This document shows, piece by piece, positions 16,659 to 25,086 of a stretch of 42,797 nucleotides of DNA. This DNA comes from Gemmatimonadota bacterium (GTDB taxonomy: Bacteria; Gemmatimonadota; Gemmatimonadetes; JACCXV01; JAHWKZ01): assembly GCA_025937815.1 (NCBI GenBank), contig JAICQP010000005.1, positions 1-42,797 of the forward strand. The letters are read 5' to 3'. Both the position numbers and the translations under genes were made by a program. The first letter of the stretch is position 1; each line of letters opens with the position of its first letter. The notes under the pieces were generated by a model. The model saw only the letters and a list, made by a program, of their open reading frames with translations, searched no databases and was not told the origin of the DNA.

Positions 16659-16679
16659 AGGCGGGATGAACCAAAGCGG

Positions 16680-16708
16680 AAGGGGTCGCCCTCGCGGGAC
16701 GACCCCTT
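16680..16708 (-). terminator. Hairpin downstream of the DUF3352 gene
   Basis: A perfect 9-base stem, AAGGGGTCG (16680-16688) and CGACCCCTT (16700-16708), with an 11-base loop. It lies 67 bases past the stop of the upstream minus-strand gene and just before the ECF-type promoter. There is no run of U after it, so intrinsic termination may be weak. Confidence 0.5.
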
Positions 16709-16775
16709 CACGGCACTTGCGGCGCTCGGTCCCCCCGGCGCGACCCGCGACTCGGGCTGCCAGGGAGAAGGCGGT

Positions 16776-18572
16776 CTACCGCACTTCGAGCAGGAAGTGA
16801 CCGAAGGCGCCGCCCTCCTCAGCGTCGCTGTAGAAGCCCAGCCGCGGCGCGTTCTTCAGCGCCTGCATGACCTTGTACGCGCCGCTCGACGTGTCGGCGG
16901 CAGCCGCCCCGGCCATCCCGCCGAACGTTCCCATCAGGCCCTCGGCTTCCGTCAGGATCTGTTCGATGTTCATGAACCCGAGCGCGTTCGCCTCGCTGGG
17001 ATAGAACTCGGTCATGGCGCTGAATCCCGGATTGGACGGCAGTGCCTGGGCGGTTCCGCCCCGGGTATCCAGCATCCGGCCGAGCAGTCCGCGGTTCGTG
17101 CCGATGAGGACGAAATCGTCGGTCACGACATAGGACAACGAGAGTCCCTCGCCCATCGGCGTCGGCGCGAAGCGGATCGTCTGCCCCTGATGCTCCTGGG
17201 ACTGCCATTGCAGCGGAATGGAGGCCTGATCCGCCGCGGCCTGGGAGACCAGTCCCTCGGCTCGGGTCAGAAACTCACGAGCCTTCTGGGGGTCCTTGTT
17301 CGCGATCGTCAGCGCGATCTCGGGAATCGGAAAGAAACCTGTCTTGTCGACGCCGGCGACCGCGAACGAGGCCTCCTGCCCGACCCAGGGAATGATGTCG
17401 GCCTGGATGTCGATCCCCGACTCTCTCTGGAAGGCAGCCAGCTGCTGTGCCACCAGGCTGTCGGCCTGCAGCGAGTCGGCTGTGCCCTCGACGTCCATCT
17501 GTATGCGCGTTGCCTCTATGGCGTACCGCCGCAGCTCGTCGTACACGATTTGCGCGTCGATCGAGTTCACCGCACCGAAGAGCAGCGTGTTGACCGGCTG
17601 AAAGGCCAACGTGCGGACCGGCGTCGGCGAGCTCGTCATCATCGTGGCCAACGCCGAGCGCTCTCCCTCGGGGAACTTGGTGTACGCATCGGCCCGGATC
17701 CCGGCCTCGGTCCAGTACACGCCTACGCCCATGGCGCTCGCCAGCTGGTAGTCCTCGAGCGCGCTCGTCGCCGCCCGCAGCCGCTCCTCCTGCAGCCCCG
17801 CACCGGCGGCCGTGTCGGCCGCGGCGGCCCGTTCCGCGGCCTCCCGCAGCGCCCTTTGATCGACGTAGATCGAGATCGTCGCCTCAGGGAGCTTCTGGAT
17901 CACCGCCTCGTAGTCGCCGCTGGAAGCCATGGACTGCGCGGTGCCGTCGAGGGACAGCGCACCCTGCATCCGTTCGCGCGTCGTGGCGATAACGAGCTCC
18001 TGGTCGGCGATCGAGTACAACAGGACCTCGTCGCCCTCGCGGTCCGTCGCCAGGCGCACCTGCGTGCCGGCCAAGTCCACGTCCGCGAACGAGGCGCCCT
18101 TCTCCTCGGTGATCTTGGTCTCGAGTGTCTGCAGCAGCGTCCGCGCCTGCTCCTCGTCATCGAGCGCCGCGACGAGCACGATGTCGGCGCGGTCCTCGGG
18201 GAGCTGGCCGTAGAAGCCGAGATCGAACTTGCGGCCGAAGATCGTCATGAGGGTCGCCTCGTCGAGCGCGAGCCCCGTCTCGGCCTGGAACTCCCGCTGC
18301 GATTCCGCCAGCGGGGCGAACGCTTCCCGCACATCCGGGATCGCGGCGAGCTCGGTGTAGAGGCGCGTGCCCTTGAGCCGCGTCCAGAAGGCTTCGAGGT
18401 CGTAGCCGGAGACAACCACGCTGGCGCCGGCGGGCAGCGTGGTAGCGACCGCCTCGGTCCGGAATCCTTCTACGGGCGCCCCGGCTTGCTCCTCGCCGCG
18501 GCAGGCAGGCATAGCGATCGTCGCGAGCGTGGCGACGCCGACCATCCGGACGAGCAGGGATCTGGCCCCCAT
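16776..18572 (-). CDS. DUF3352-type lipoprotein
   Basis: 598 residues with AAGGAG 9 bases before the ATG. The N-terminal signal ends in IAMPAC (C24), a probable lipoprotein site, followed by charged residues. The long periplasmic part has the pattern of DUF3352 proteins found in Cyanobacteria and other phyla. It opens with TLPAGASVVVSGYDLEAFW, continues with LVAALDDEEQARTLLQTLE and LLYSIADQELVIATTRERMQ, and ends with FVLIGTNRGLLGRMLD, LGFMNIEQIL and LGFYSDAEEGGAFGHFLLEV. Function is unknown in this family. A candidate promoter overlaps the end of the Kelch gene upstream, and a hairpin follows the stop, so it is probably a single-gene unit. Confidence 0.75.
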   Translation of the reverse strand: MGARSLLVRMVGVATLATIAMPACRGEEQAGAPVEGFRTEAVATTLPAGASVVVSGYDLEAFWTRLKGTRLYTELAAIPDVREAFAPLAESQREFQAETGLALDEATLMTIFGRKFDLGFYGQLPEDRADIVLVAALDDEEQARTLLQTLETKITEEKGASFADVDLAGTQVRLATDREGDEVLLYSIADQELVIATTRERMQGALSLDGTAQSMASSGDYEAVIQKLPEATISIYVDQRALREAAERAAAADTAAGAGLQEERLRAATSALEDYQLASAMGVGVYWTEAGIRADAYTKFPEGERSALATMMTSSPTPVRTLAFQPVNTLLFGAVNSIDAQIVYDELRRYAIEATRIQMDVEGTADSLQADSLVAQQLAAFQRESGIDIQADIIPWVGQEASFAVAGVDKTGFFPIPEIALTIANKDPQKAREFLTRAEGLVSQAAADQASIPLQWQSQEHQGQTIRFAPTPMGEGLSLSYVVTDDFVLIGTNRGLLGRMLDTRGGTAQALPSNPGFSAMTEFYPSEANALGFMNIEQILTEAEGLMGTFGGMAGAAAADTSSGAYKVMQALKNAPRLGFYSDAEEGGAFGHFLLEVR

Positions 18573-18628
18573 GTCCGAGAGCTCCTTTCGAGAGATGATT
18601 TGCTGTCGACGACCCGGCAGGAGTTCGA

Positions 18629-18657
18629 CGTTAAGAGCCGACCCCCGCCTTTGTCAA
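18629..18657 (-). promoter_or_regulatory. Candidate promoter for the DUF3352 lipoprotein gene
   Basis: Minus strand: perfect TTGACA (18657-18652), 17 bases, TTAACG (18634-18629). The -10 is poor, but the A/T-rich patch around the -35 is unusual here and the site lies 57 bases before the ATG. It overlaps the stop codon of the Kelch gene. Confidence 0.4.
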
Positions 18658-19682
18658 TTTTCCGGCGCGCCACCGGGAGTGGTGGCGCCTCGCGTCGGGA
18701 GGAGGGGCGAAAGGAACTCGTTGACTCCGGTCGTCACACCCGCCGCGGCGGATCCACCGGCCACGGCGTAGAGCCGGCCCCCGGCCACCGCGGCACCGAG
18801 CCCGTAGCGGGGCGTGGGCATGGGATGCAGCGGTAGCCACCGGCGCTCCCGCGGATCGTAGGCCTCATGGGCGTCGAGCGGGCCTGCCGGCGTCACGCCG
18901 CCGACGACGTGGATCCGGCCGTCGAAGGCCGCCGCGGCGAGCTCCCCGCGGGGCGTCGGCATGGGCGGCAGGCGCTCCCAGCGGAGCGTCCGCGTATCGA
19001 AGGCATCGAGCGTGGCCTGCGCGGTGCTCGCGCTGCCCAGCTCCCCGCCTACGGCATAGATAACGCCCCCGACCGCCGCCGCCGCGAGCGCCTCGCGCGG
19101 AGCCGGGAGCGGGGGCAAGGGGTCCCACCGGTCCTCGTCCGGATCGAAGCGCCAGGCGTCCCGGATCGCGCTCTCGTCGGCGGCCCGCCCTCCGAGCGCG
19201 TAGATCACGTCGTCGACGACAGCGACCGCCAGCGCCCCCCGCGCGCGGGGGAGCGGCTCGACTACCTCCCAGCGGCCCAGGTCGGGATCGAGCGCGTAGA
19301 CGCTGGCTACCGGAACCGCGGGCTCGCCCTGGAGGCCGCCGATCGCGAACAGGCGATCGTCGGCCGCCGCCAGCGCTACATGGTGGAGCGGCTCGGGGAG
19401 CGGCGGGCCGGGGAGCCACTGGTCGAGGGCGGGGTCGTACGAGTCGACCCGGGACGTGGCGCGTCGATCCGCCCCGATCCCCCCCACGACCCACACTTCG
19501 CCGTCCAGCTCGGCCACCCCGACCCCCCGTCGAGGTTCCGGCAGCTCGGCGGCGCCCGTCCAGCGGCCGGGCAGCGGGGCCTCGGTCTGGACTGCGCCCG
19601 ATCCGCACGCGATCGCCGCGAGGAGCAGGGCCGCCGCCATGCTCCGCGGGAAGCGGACGAGGGCCGGGATGGCAAAGGGCAT
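18654..19682 (-). CDS. Kelch-repeat lipoprotein (beta-propeller)
   Basis: I chose ATG 19682: it gives a basic N-terminus and a hydrophobic stretch ending in LAAIAC (lipobox-like, C26). ATG 19718 is also in frame and would add 12 residues; the frame is open further but without signal character. The mature part has about six Kelch units with the signature of a diglycine, then a spaced Tyr/Trp (VWVVGGI, LFAIGGL, IYALGGR, IYAVGGE, IHVVGGV, LYAVAGG), each with a following W and a PxPR or PxA turn. This is a closed beta-propeller, probably facing the periplasm, and may bind sugars, proteins or N-acetylneuraminate-type ligands. It is divergent from the GIN lipoprotein, with a candidate ECF promoter between them. 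Confidence 0.88.
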   Translation of the reverse strand: MPFAIPALVRFPRSMAAALLLAAIACGSGAVQTEAPLPGRWTGAAELPEPRRGVGVAELDGEVWVVGGIGADRRATSRVDSYDPALDQWLPGPPLPEPLHHVALAAADDRLFAIGGLQGEPAVPVASVYALDPDLGRWEVVEPLPRARGALAVAVVDDVIYALGGRAADESAIRDAWRFDPDEDRWDPLPPLPAPREALAAAAVGGVIYAVGGELGSASTAQATLDAFDTRTLRWERLPPMPTPRGELAAAAFDGRIHVVGGVTPAGPLDAHEAYDPRERRWLPLHPMPTPRYGLGAAVAGGRLYAVAGGSAAAGVTTGVNEFLSPLLPTRGATTPGGAPEN

Positions 19683-19738
19683 CGCCTCTGCTACTCGGCC
19701 ACTCCGCCGGCGTTCCATGCGGTCCCTCGCCCGGAAGC

Positions 19739-19766
19739 TGAAACCACGGAGCACCGGGTCTCGTAG
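19739..19766 (+). promoter_or_regulatory. ECF-type promoter for the GIN-domain lipoprotein gene
   Basis: TGAAACC (19739-19745), 16 bases, CGTAG (19762-19766), about 47 bases before the ATG at 19813. This matches the ECF consensus (TGAAAC, 16-17 bases, CGTA) and has the same spacing as the sites at 16631-16658 and 31424-31450. Confidence 0.6.
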
Positions 19767-19812
19767 AATCGTGGAAACGCGCTGCCCGTGTATCCTCGCC
19801 TGGAGGTCATTC

Positions 19813-20526
19813 ATGCTTCGTGCCCTTCTTCCCCTCCTGATTGCCGCTCCCGGTCTGGGCTGCGGGATCGCGATCGACTGGGACGGACCCGCCGTAGCCG
19901 GCTCCGGCGTCCGCACGAGCGTCACCAGATCCGTGGCGACGTTCGATCGCGTGGACGTCGGCGGGGAGTACGACGTCGTCATCCGGGTCGGAACGGCGCC
20001 CTCGCTGGTCCTCGAGGGAGACGACAACCTGTTGCCCCTGATCCGGACCGAGGTCCGCGGCGGCACTCTTCACGTCGACGCCGACGAGGACATGCGGCCG
20101 CGCGACCCGATCCGGATCACGATCGGCGTCGCGGCGCTCGACGCCGTCCATTCCGGCGGCAGCTCGGACATCGCCATCCGCGACGTTCGCTCGGAGGCCT
20201 TCGAAGCCAGCGTCTCCGGCTCGAGCGACCTCACGGCGAACGGCGACTTCGGCGATCTCTCCGCCTCGATCTCCGGCTCCGGCGAAATCCACATGACCGG
20301 CACCGCCGATCGCGTCGACGGCCGCGTCACGGGCTCCGGCGAGATGGACCTGCTGGAAGTGCGAGCGCGGTCGGCGCGGGTCGACGTGTCGGGAAGCGGC
20401 GGCGCCAGAGTTCAGGTCTCCGAGCGACTCGACGCCAAGGTCAGCGGATCGGGCGACGTCCGCTACCGTGGAGAGCCCGCGGTGACGGCGGACGTGAGCG
20501 GATCGGGGGCTGTCGAGCGGATCTGA
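19813..20526 (+). CDS. GIN-domain (DUF2807, putative autotransporter-adhesin head) lipoprotein
   Basis: 237 residues with GGAGG 6 bases before the ATG at 19813. The signal ends in PGLGC (C17), a good lipobox. The mature protein matches the head GIN domain: SVATFDRVDVGGEYDVVIR, VEGDDNLLPLI-like segments, then regular right-handed beta-helix rungs carrying repeated SGSGE/SGSSD turns (about residues 117-230; for example SVSGSSDLTANGDF, SISGSGEIHM, VTGSGEMDL, VSGSGGARV, VSGSGDVRY, VSGSGAVE). The family is widespread in Bacteroidota and Gemmatimonadota but its role is poorly known, often placed in envelope stress settings. A candidate ECF promoter sits upstream. Convergent with rlmI. Confidence 0.88.
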   Translation: MLRALLPLLIAAPGLGCGIAIDWDGPAVAGSGVRTSVTRSVATFDRVDVGGEYDVVIRVGTAPSLVLEGDDNLLPLIRTEVRGGTLHVDADEDMRPRDPIRITIGVAALDAVHSGGSSDIAIRDVRSEAFEASVSGSSDLTANGDFGDLSASISGSGEIHMTGTADRVDGRVTGSGEMDLLEVRARSARVDVSGSGGARVQVSERLDAKVSGSGDVRYRGEPAVTADVSGSGAVERI

Positions 20527-20578
20527 AGCCGGAGGCCCCCGATCCTCAGGACCGATCGATCTCGATCTCCAGCGTCGA

Positions 20579-21733
20579 TTATCTGGCTCGGAGCACGAGG
20601 CACTTCAGGTACTCGGTTTCTGGCACGTTGAGGAGGATCGGGTGGTCGGGCGCCTGCGCCCGCATCTCGAGCAGCTCGACCGTGCGGCCGGCGTCGCCCG
20701 CGGCCTCGACGACGAGGTCGAACAACATCTCGCGCGACATGTGATAGGAGCAGGAGCAGGTGATGAGAACACCGTCCGGCTCCAGGCACTTGATCGCCCG
20801 CAGATTGATCTCTTTGTAACCCCGCCGGGCGCCAGGCAGGGACTTCTTGTTCTTCGCGAATGCGGGAGGATCGAGGACGATCGCGCCGAAGCGCTCGTCG
20901 GCCGCGTCCAGCTCGTGCAGCCGGTCGAAGACATTCGCCACCGTCCATGTGACGTTCTCCGCGCCCGCGGCCGCGGCGTTCGCCCGCCCCCGGGCCGCGG
21001 CATCTTCCGAGCTCTCGATGGCATCGACCCGCCCCACATGTGGCGCCATGTGGAGCGCGAACCCGCCCTCGCCGGCGAACGCATCGAGCGCGCGTTCGGC
21101 ACCCTCCACCCAGCGGGCGGCGGCCCGATAGTTCTCCTGCTGGTCGAGGAAGGCGCCCGTCTTCTGGCCGTGCATCAGATCGACGCGAAAGGCACGGTCG
21201 CCGATCTTGACCGCGAACGGCTCCGGCGCCTCGCCGTACCAGACGTGGTTCGCCATCTCCAGCCCCTCCAGGCGACGCACGGAGACGTCGTTCCTGGCCA
21301 CGACCGAGCGCGGCGCCAGCCTTTCGACGAGGAGCCGCGTCCAGGCCGCGGCCCATCGGTCCGCCGCCGGCGTCAGGGTCTGGACGCTCAGGCAGTCCCC
21401 GTACTGGTCGACGATCAGCCCCGGCCACTCGTCCGCCTCGCCGAACACGATCCGTCTGGCCGGGCCAGACATACCCGCGCGCTCGCGGCGCGCCAGCGCG
21501 GCTTCGAGGCGCGCCGCCCAGAACTCCTCGTCGACCGGCACATCCTCCCACCGCACGAAGCGCAGCGAGATCAGGGACTCCCGCGACCACTCGGCACGTC
21601 CCAGCGCACGTCCGGCGGGATCCACCACGCGCACGATCGCGCCGTTCTCGAGGGCGTCGGGAAGCACGAGGATGTCGGAGCGGTAGATCCAGGGATGGCG
21701 GCGCCGCGCGCGGCGCGCCCCCGCCGGCGTCAC
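20579..21733 (-). CDS. rlmI: 23S rRNA (cytosine-C5)-methyltransferase RlmI/YwbD family
   Basis: 384 residues from GTG 21733. An N-terminal PUA domain starts near RRHPWIYRSDI, followed by the central EEA domain. The SAM-dependent methyltransferase has ALDAFAGEGGFALHMA, FGAIVLDPPAFAKNKKSL and VLITCSCSYHMS, where the cysteine provides the nucleophile for C5 methylation. YLKCLVL ends the protein, typical of the family. In E. coli RlmI methylates C1962 of 23S rRNA. Length is typical (about 390). The start is a little uncertain as only GTG is available and the family normally has a few extra N-terminal residues. It follows the cysteine desulfurase by 73 bases on the same strand, possibly in one transcript. 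Confidence 0.9.
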   Translation of the reverse strand: MTPAGARRARRRHPWIYRSDILVLPDALENGAIVRVVDPAGRALGRAEWSRESLISLRFVRWEDVPVDEEFWAARLEAALARRERAGMSGPARRIVFGEADEWPGLIVDQYGDCLSVQTLTPAADRWAAAWTRLLVERLAPRSVVARNDVSVRRLEGLEMANHVWYGEAPEPFAVKIGDRAFRVDLMHGQKTGAFLDQQENYRAAARWVEGAERALDAFAGEGGFALHMAPHVGRVDAIESSEDAAARGRANAAAAGAENVTWTVANVFDRLHELDAADERFGAIVLDPPAFAKNKKSLPGARRGYKEINLRAIKCLEPDGVLITCSCSYHMSREMLFDLVVEAAGDAGRTVELLEMRAQAPDHPILLNVPETEYLKCLVLRAR

Positions 21734-21806
21734 CGAGACGGTGGCGGGATCGGCTTCTCGTGGAGGTGTGGTTGCGGGAATATCGGAAGTTCTACGGCGA
21801 TGCGGT

Positions 21807-22976
21807 TCACGCCATCGAGGTCATGGACCGCAGCCTGGCCACGGTCTCGGTCACGCGACCGATCGCGTAATCGATCTCCTCCTCGGTCGTCCACCGGCCA
21901 AGGCCGAAGCGAATCGTGCTGCGGGCGAGATCGTCGTCGCGGCCGATCGCCTTCATGACGTGCGAGCCGCCCGGCGCCGACGAACGGCACGCCGAGCCGC
22001 TGGATACGGCGACGTCCTCCAGCGAGAGGAGCAGCGCCTCCCCGTCGACGTACGGGATCGAGACGTTGAGATTGTGGGGCAAGCGGTTTTCGACGTCGCC
22101 GTTGACGACCAGGTCCTCGATCTCACGCTCCAGGCCCTCCTGCAGCCGGTCGCGCAGGACGGCGAGCCGCGCCGCCTCGGCCGCGCGCTCCCGACCCGCC
22201 ACTTCGCACGCTACGCCGAGACCCACGATGCCGGGAACGTTGTGGGTTCCCGATCGGAGCCCCCGCTCCTGACCCCCGCCGCAGAGCGAGGGCGCCAGCT
22301 TCATCCGGCGCGTGCGGCGCCGCACGAACAGCGCGCCGATCCCTTTCGGCCCGTAGAACTTGTGCCCGCTGATGGCCGCCAGGTCGACGTCCAGCCCGTT
22401 GATGTCGAAGGGCACCTTGCCGACCGCCTGCACGGCATCGGTATGCATCCAGGCGCCGGCCTCGTGCGCGATCGCGGCGACCTCGGCCACGGGCTCTATC
22501 GTGCCGATCTCGTTGTTCGCGGACATGATGCTCACGAGGATCGTCCCTTCGCCCATCGCCTTCGCCACGTCGTCCGGATCGACCCTTCCCCTCTCATCCA
22601 CCTCGAGCCACGTGACGCGGAACCCCTCGTCCTCGAGCGTCGCCAGCGGCTCCAGCACCGACTTGTGCTCGATGCGCGCGCTGACGATGTGATCGCCGTC
22701 GCCGGCCTCGCGGCGCGCGCACGCCGCGCCCTTGAGGGCCAGGTTGTTGGCTTCGGTGGCGCAGGAGGTGAACACGATCTCTTCCGGCGTAGCCCCCAGG
22801 AGATCGGCGACCTGCCCGCGGGCGCGCTCCACCATTTCTTCCGCCTCGCGGCCGAAGGAGTGGCTGCGGCTGGACGGGTTGCCGAACTTCTCCCGAAAGC
22901 AGGGCAGCATCGCGTCCACGACCCGGGGGTCGCAGGGCGTGGTGGCGTGGTAATCGAGGTAGATCGGAAGCTTCAT
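21807..22976 (-). CDS. Cysteine desulfurase (NifS/IscS family)
   Basis: 389 residues, ATG 22976. PLP-dependent class V aminotransferase that takes sulfur from cysteine and passes it to iron-sulfur cluster, thiolation or thiazole pathways. It begins with LPIYLDYHATTPCDPRVV, then has the PLP-binding AISGHKFYGPKGIGALFVRR, where the Lys binds the cofactor. The active-site loop is VSSGSACRSS near residues 332-341, whose Cys carries the persulfide, and the end is FGLGRWTTEEEID. No IscU or other Fe-S scaffold gene is nearby, so its partner lies elsewhere. The thiSG genes in this window need a sulfur donor; a link is possible but they are more than 12 kb away. Confidence 0.95.
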   Translation of the reverse strand: MKLPIYLDYHATTPCDPRVVDAMLPCFREKFGNPSSRSHSFGREAEEMVERARGQVADLLGATPEEIVFTSCATEANNLALKGAACARREAGDGDHIVSARIEHKSVLEPLATLEDEGFRVTWLEVDERGRVDPDDVAKAMGEGTILVSIMSANNEIGTIEPVAEVAAIAHEAGAWMHTDAVQAVGKVPFDINGLDVDLAAISGHKFYGPKGIGALFVRRRTRRMKLAPSLCGGGQERGLRSGTHNVPGIVGLGVACEVAGRERAAEAARLAVLRDRLQEGLEREIEDLVVNGDVENRLPHNLNVSIPYVDGEALLLSLEDVAVSSGSACRSSAPGGSHVMKAIGRDDDLARSTIRFGLGRWTTEEEIDYAIGRVTETVARLRSMTSMA

Positions 22977-22993
22977 GACGGTCCCGTCCGAAC

Positions 22994-23995
22994 CTACAGA
23001 CCGGCGCCGACCTCCGCCAGCGCCTCGCGTCGCGATTCCAGCAGCCGATCGAGCAGCTTTTCCTCACTCGCGTGGAGGGACGCCCGGGCCGAGTCGAACG
23101 CGAACACCGCCGACTCCAGCGTGGCCGGCGAGTCCGCCCCCGCCAGGCGATCGCACAGCTCGCGGTACAGGGGGCCCATGGCGTCCGCCACTTCCCAGAC
23201 GCGCGGGAACGACAGCCGGTGGATCGGCGACAAGCCGTGCCGGCGCAGGGCGCCGATGTGCTGCGGCGTCATATATCCCTTGTGCGAGTCGAAGCCATAG
23301 GCGGGCCAGCGGCGGTGGCAGTCCAGGAGCAGCCGATCTCGCGCGACTTTGGCCACGATCGACGCCGCGGCGATCGAGCGGACCCGCGCGTCGCCGCCGA
23401 TGACGGCTCGGTGAGGCACCGGAAACGTGCGCGGAGATCGGCCGTCGAGTAGCGCGAGATCGAAGGGCGGTGCGAGCCGCGACAACGCGATCCGCATGGC
23501 CAGCAGCCCGGCCTGATAGATGTTGATCCGGTCGATGACCTTCTCGGAGACGACGCCCACTCCCACGGCCAGCGCCACGCCGCGGATCTCGCGGTCGAGC
23601 GCTTCGCGGGTCGCGGCATCGACCTGCTTCGAATCGTCGAGCTCCTCGACGATCCAGCCGTCCGGGAGGATCACGGCGGCAGCGACCACGGGTCCCGCGA
23701 TCGGCGCCATTCCCGCCTCGTCGACTCCGGCCACGACGGCGACGCGCTCACCCCTGAGCCGAGCCTCCGCGTCGAGCAGCTCGCGCTCGTTGGTCAGGAG
23801 CCGCCGCACCCGCGCGCGCTCCCGCTCCGAGGCGCGGATCTGCTCCATGTAGCGTTCCCCGAGCGCCCGCACGCCGGCCCGCGGATCGCGCAGGAGATAC
23901 AGCGCGGTCCGCCGCCCTACCGCCTGGCGGCAACTCAGTGTGGCTTGGATTTCGGAAACCGAGAGACGAGCGAGGCGCGCGTCGAGACCGGTCAC
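22994..23995 (-). CDS. rnhB: Ribonuclease HII with altered GRG motif
   Basis: 333 residues from GTG 23995, directly after rplS. An N-terminal extension of about 85 residues resembles the one in B. subtilis-type RNase HII. The catalytic domain has GVDEAGMAPIAGPVV (D92, E93), DSK, INIYQAG, LLDGRS (third acid), IAAASIVAKVARDRL (fourth) and GFDSHKGY. All four acids are visible. The usual D-E-x-G-R-G is D-E-A-G-M-A here: the Arg and second Gly that touch the RNA-DNA junction in known structures are replaced by M96 and A97. A long C-terminal helix region (270-333) follows. Normal role is removing ribonucleotides from DNA and RNA primers; junction recognition could differ. Confidence 0.93.
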   Translation of the reverse strand: MTGLDARLARLSVSEIQATLSCRQAVGRRTALYLLRDPRAGVRALGERYMEQIRASERERARVRRLLTNERELLDAEARLRGERVAVVAGVDEAGMAPIAGPVVAAAVILPDGWIVEELDDSKQVDAATREALDREIRGVALAVGVGVVSEKVIDRINIYQAGLLAMRIALSRLAPPFDLALLDGRSPRTFPVPHRAVIGGDARVRSIAAASIVAKVARDRLLLDCHRRWPAYGFDSHKGYMTPQHIGALRRHGLSPIHRLSFPRVWEVADAMGPLYRELCDRLAGADSPATLESAVFAFDSARASLHASEEKLLDRLLESRREALAEVGAGL

Positions 23996-23999
23996 CCGA

Positions 24000-24350
24000 T
24001 CAGGTGTGCTGCCGTTCCCGGATGCGGGCGGCCTTGCCTGAGAGGTTCCGCAGATAATAGAGCTTCGCCCGGCGGACCTGTCCCTCGCGCACTACCTCGA
24101 TGTCGGCGATCACCGGCGAATGGAGCGGGAAGATCCGCTCGACGCCGACGCCGTTCGAGACCTTGCGAACGGTGAACGTCTCGTTGACGCCGCCGCCCTT
24201 GCGGCGGATCACTACGCCCTCGAAGGCCTGGAGTCGCTCCTTCTCGCCCTCGCGCACGCGCACGTTCACGCGCACGGTGTCGCCGGGGCGGAACGCGGGG
24301 AGGCCCTCGCGGAGCTGGTCCTGATCGATGCGATTGTCCATGGAAATCAT
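24000..24350 (-). CDS. rplS: 50S ribosomal protein L19
   Basis: 116 residues of ribosomal protein L19. Conserved blocks are [60 protein letters not shown] and [17 protein letters not shown]. The ATG at 24350 is followed by an internal ATG four codons later, either of which could be used. It lies at the ribosomal 30S/50S bridge. Order rpsP-rimM-trmD-rplS-rnhB is the classic arrangement. Confidence 0.97.
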   Translation of the reverse strand: MISMDNRIDQDQLREGLPAFRPGDTVRVNVRVREGEKERLQAFEGVVIRRKGGGVNETFTVRKVSNGVGVERIFPLHSPVIADIEVVREGQVRRAKLYYLRNLSGKAARIRERQHT

Positions 24351-24375
24351 AAGCTATCCCCTGCAGTTGGAGGGT

Positions 24376-25068
24376 TCAAGGCCTTTCTTCTTCCCGCTTC
24401 CTGCGCTCGATCAGGTCCGGCCGGCGCTCGCGGGTCAGCCGCTCGGCCGCTTGTGCCCGCCAACGCGCGACCGCGGCATGATCCCCCGACAGAAGCACTT
24501 CCGGGACTTTCATGCCCTCGTATTCTGCCGGCCGTGTGTACGAGGGCGGGCCCAGCACCCAGTCGTCGTGGTACGAATCGCCCTGCGCGGAGTCGAAGTC
24601 GCCGAGCACGCCCGGCAGGAGCCGGACCACGGCGTCGATGACCGCCAGGGCGGCGATCTCGCCCCCCGACAGGACGAAGTCCCCGAGCGAGATCTCGTCC
24701 GTGACGAGCCGCTCGCGCACACGCTCGTCGACGTCCTTGTAATGGCCGCAGAGCAGCGTCAGCTCGGGCTCCACCGACAGCTCGACCGCGACCCGGTGCG
24801 TGAAGGGCCGACCCCGCGCCGAGAGGAGCACGAACGGCCGCGGGGCCTCCAGCATCTCGTAGGCCCGGAACACGGGCTCGGGCTTGAGCACCATCCCGCC
24901 TCCGCCGCCGTACGGGTAGTCGTCCACCTGCTCTCCCTCGCGGACGAACGACCGCAGGTCGATCAGATCCCAGGAGAACAGGCCCCTGCGCTTCGCGCGG
25001 CCGGTGATCGATTGCTCGAGCGGCTCCGCGAAATAGCCCGGAAACAGGGTCAGGACGTTCACGTGCAC
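24376..25068 (-). CDS. trmD: tRNA (guanine-N1)-methyltransferase
   Basis: 230 residues from GTG 25068. Makes m1G37 in tRNAs, preventing +1 frameshifts. Starts VNVLTLFPGYF, then YPYGGGGGMVLKPEPV, LLSARGRPFTH, LLCGHYKDVDERV, the deep trefoil knot segment ISLGDFVLSGGE, and GPPSYTRPAEYEGM with the catalytic Asp region. In many homologues the tract reads CGRYEG(V/I)DER; here it is CGHYKDVDER, a mild variant I take as lineage-specific. Sits between rimM and rplS, separated by 18 and 25 bases. Confidence 0.96.
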   Translation of the reverse strand: MHVNVLTLFPGYFAEPLEQSITGRAKRRGLFSWDLIDLRSFVREGEQVDDYPYGGGGGMVLKPEPVFRAYEMLEAPRPFVLLSARGRPFTHRVAVELSVEPELTLLCGHYKDVDERVRERLVTDEISLGDFVLSGGEIAALAVIDAVVRLLPGVLGDFDSAQGDSYHDDWVLGPPSYTRPAEYEGMKVPEVLLSGDHAAVARWRAQAAERLTRERRPDLIERRKREEERP

Positions 25069-25086
25069 GCGCTTCGCCTTTCGTCG

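Noticed and set aside
16797-18836. 679-codon plus-strand open frame opposite the DUF3352 gene
   Set aside because: Arg/His-rich, antisense, no domain; the minus-strand gene has a signal peptide and clear repeats.
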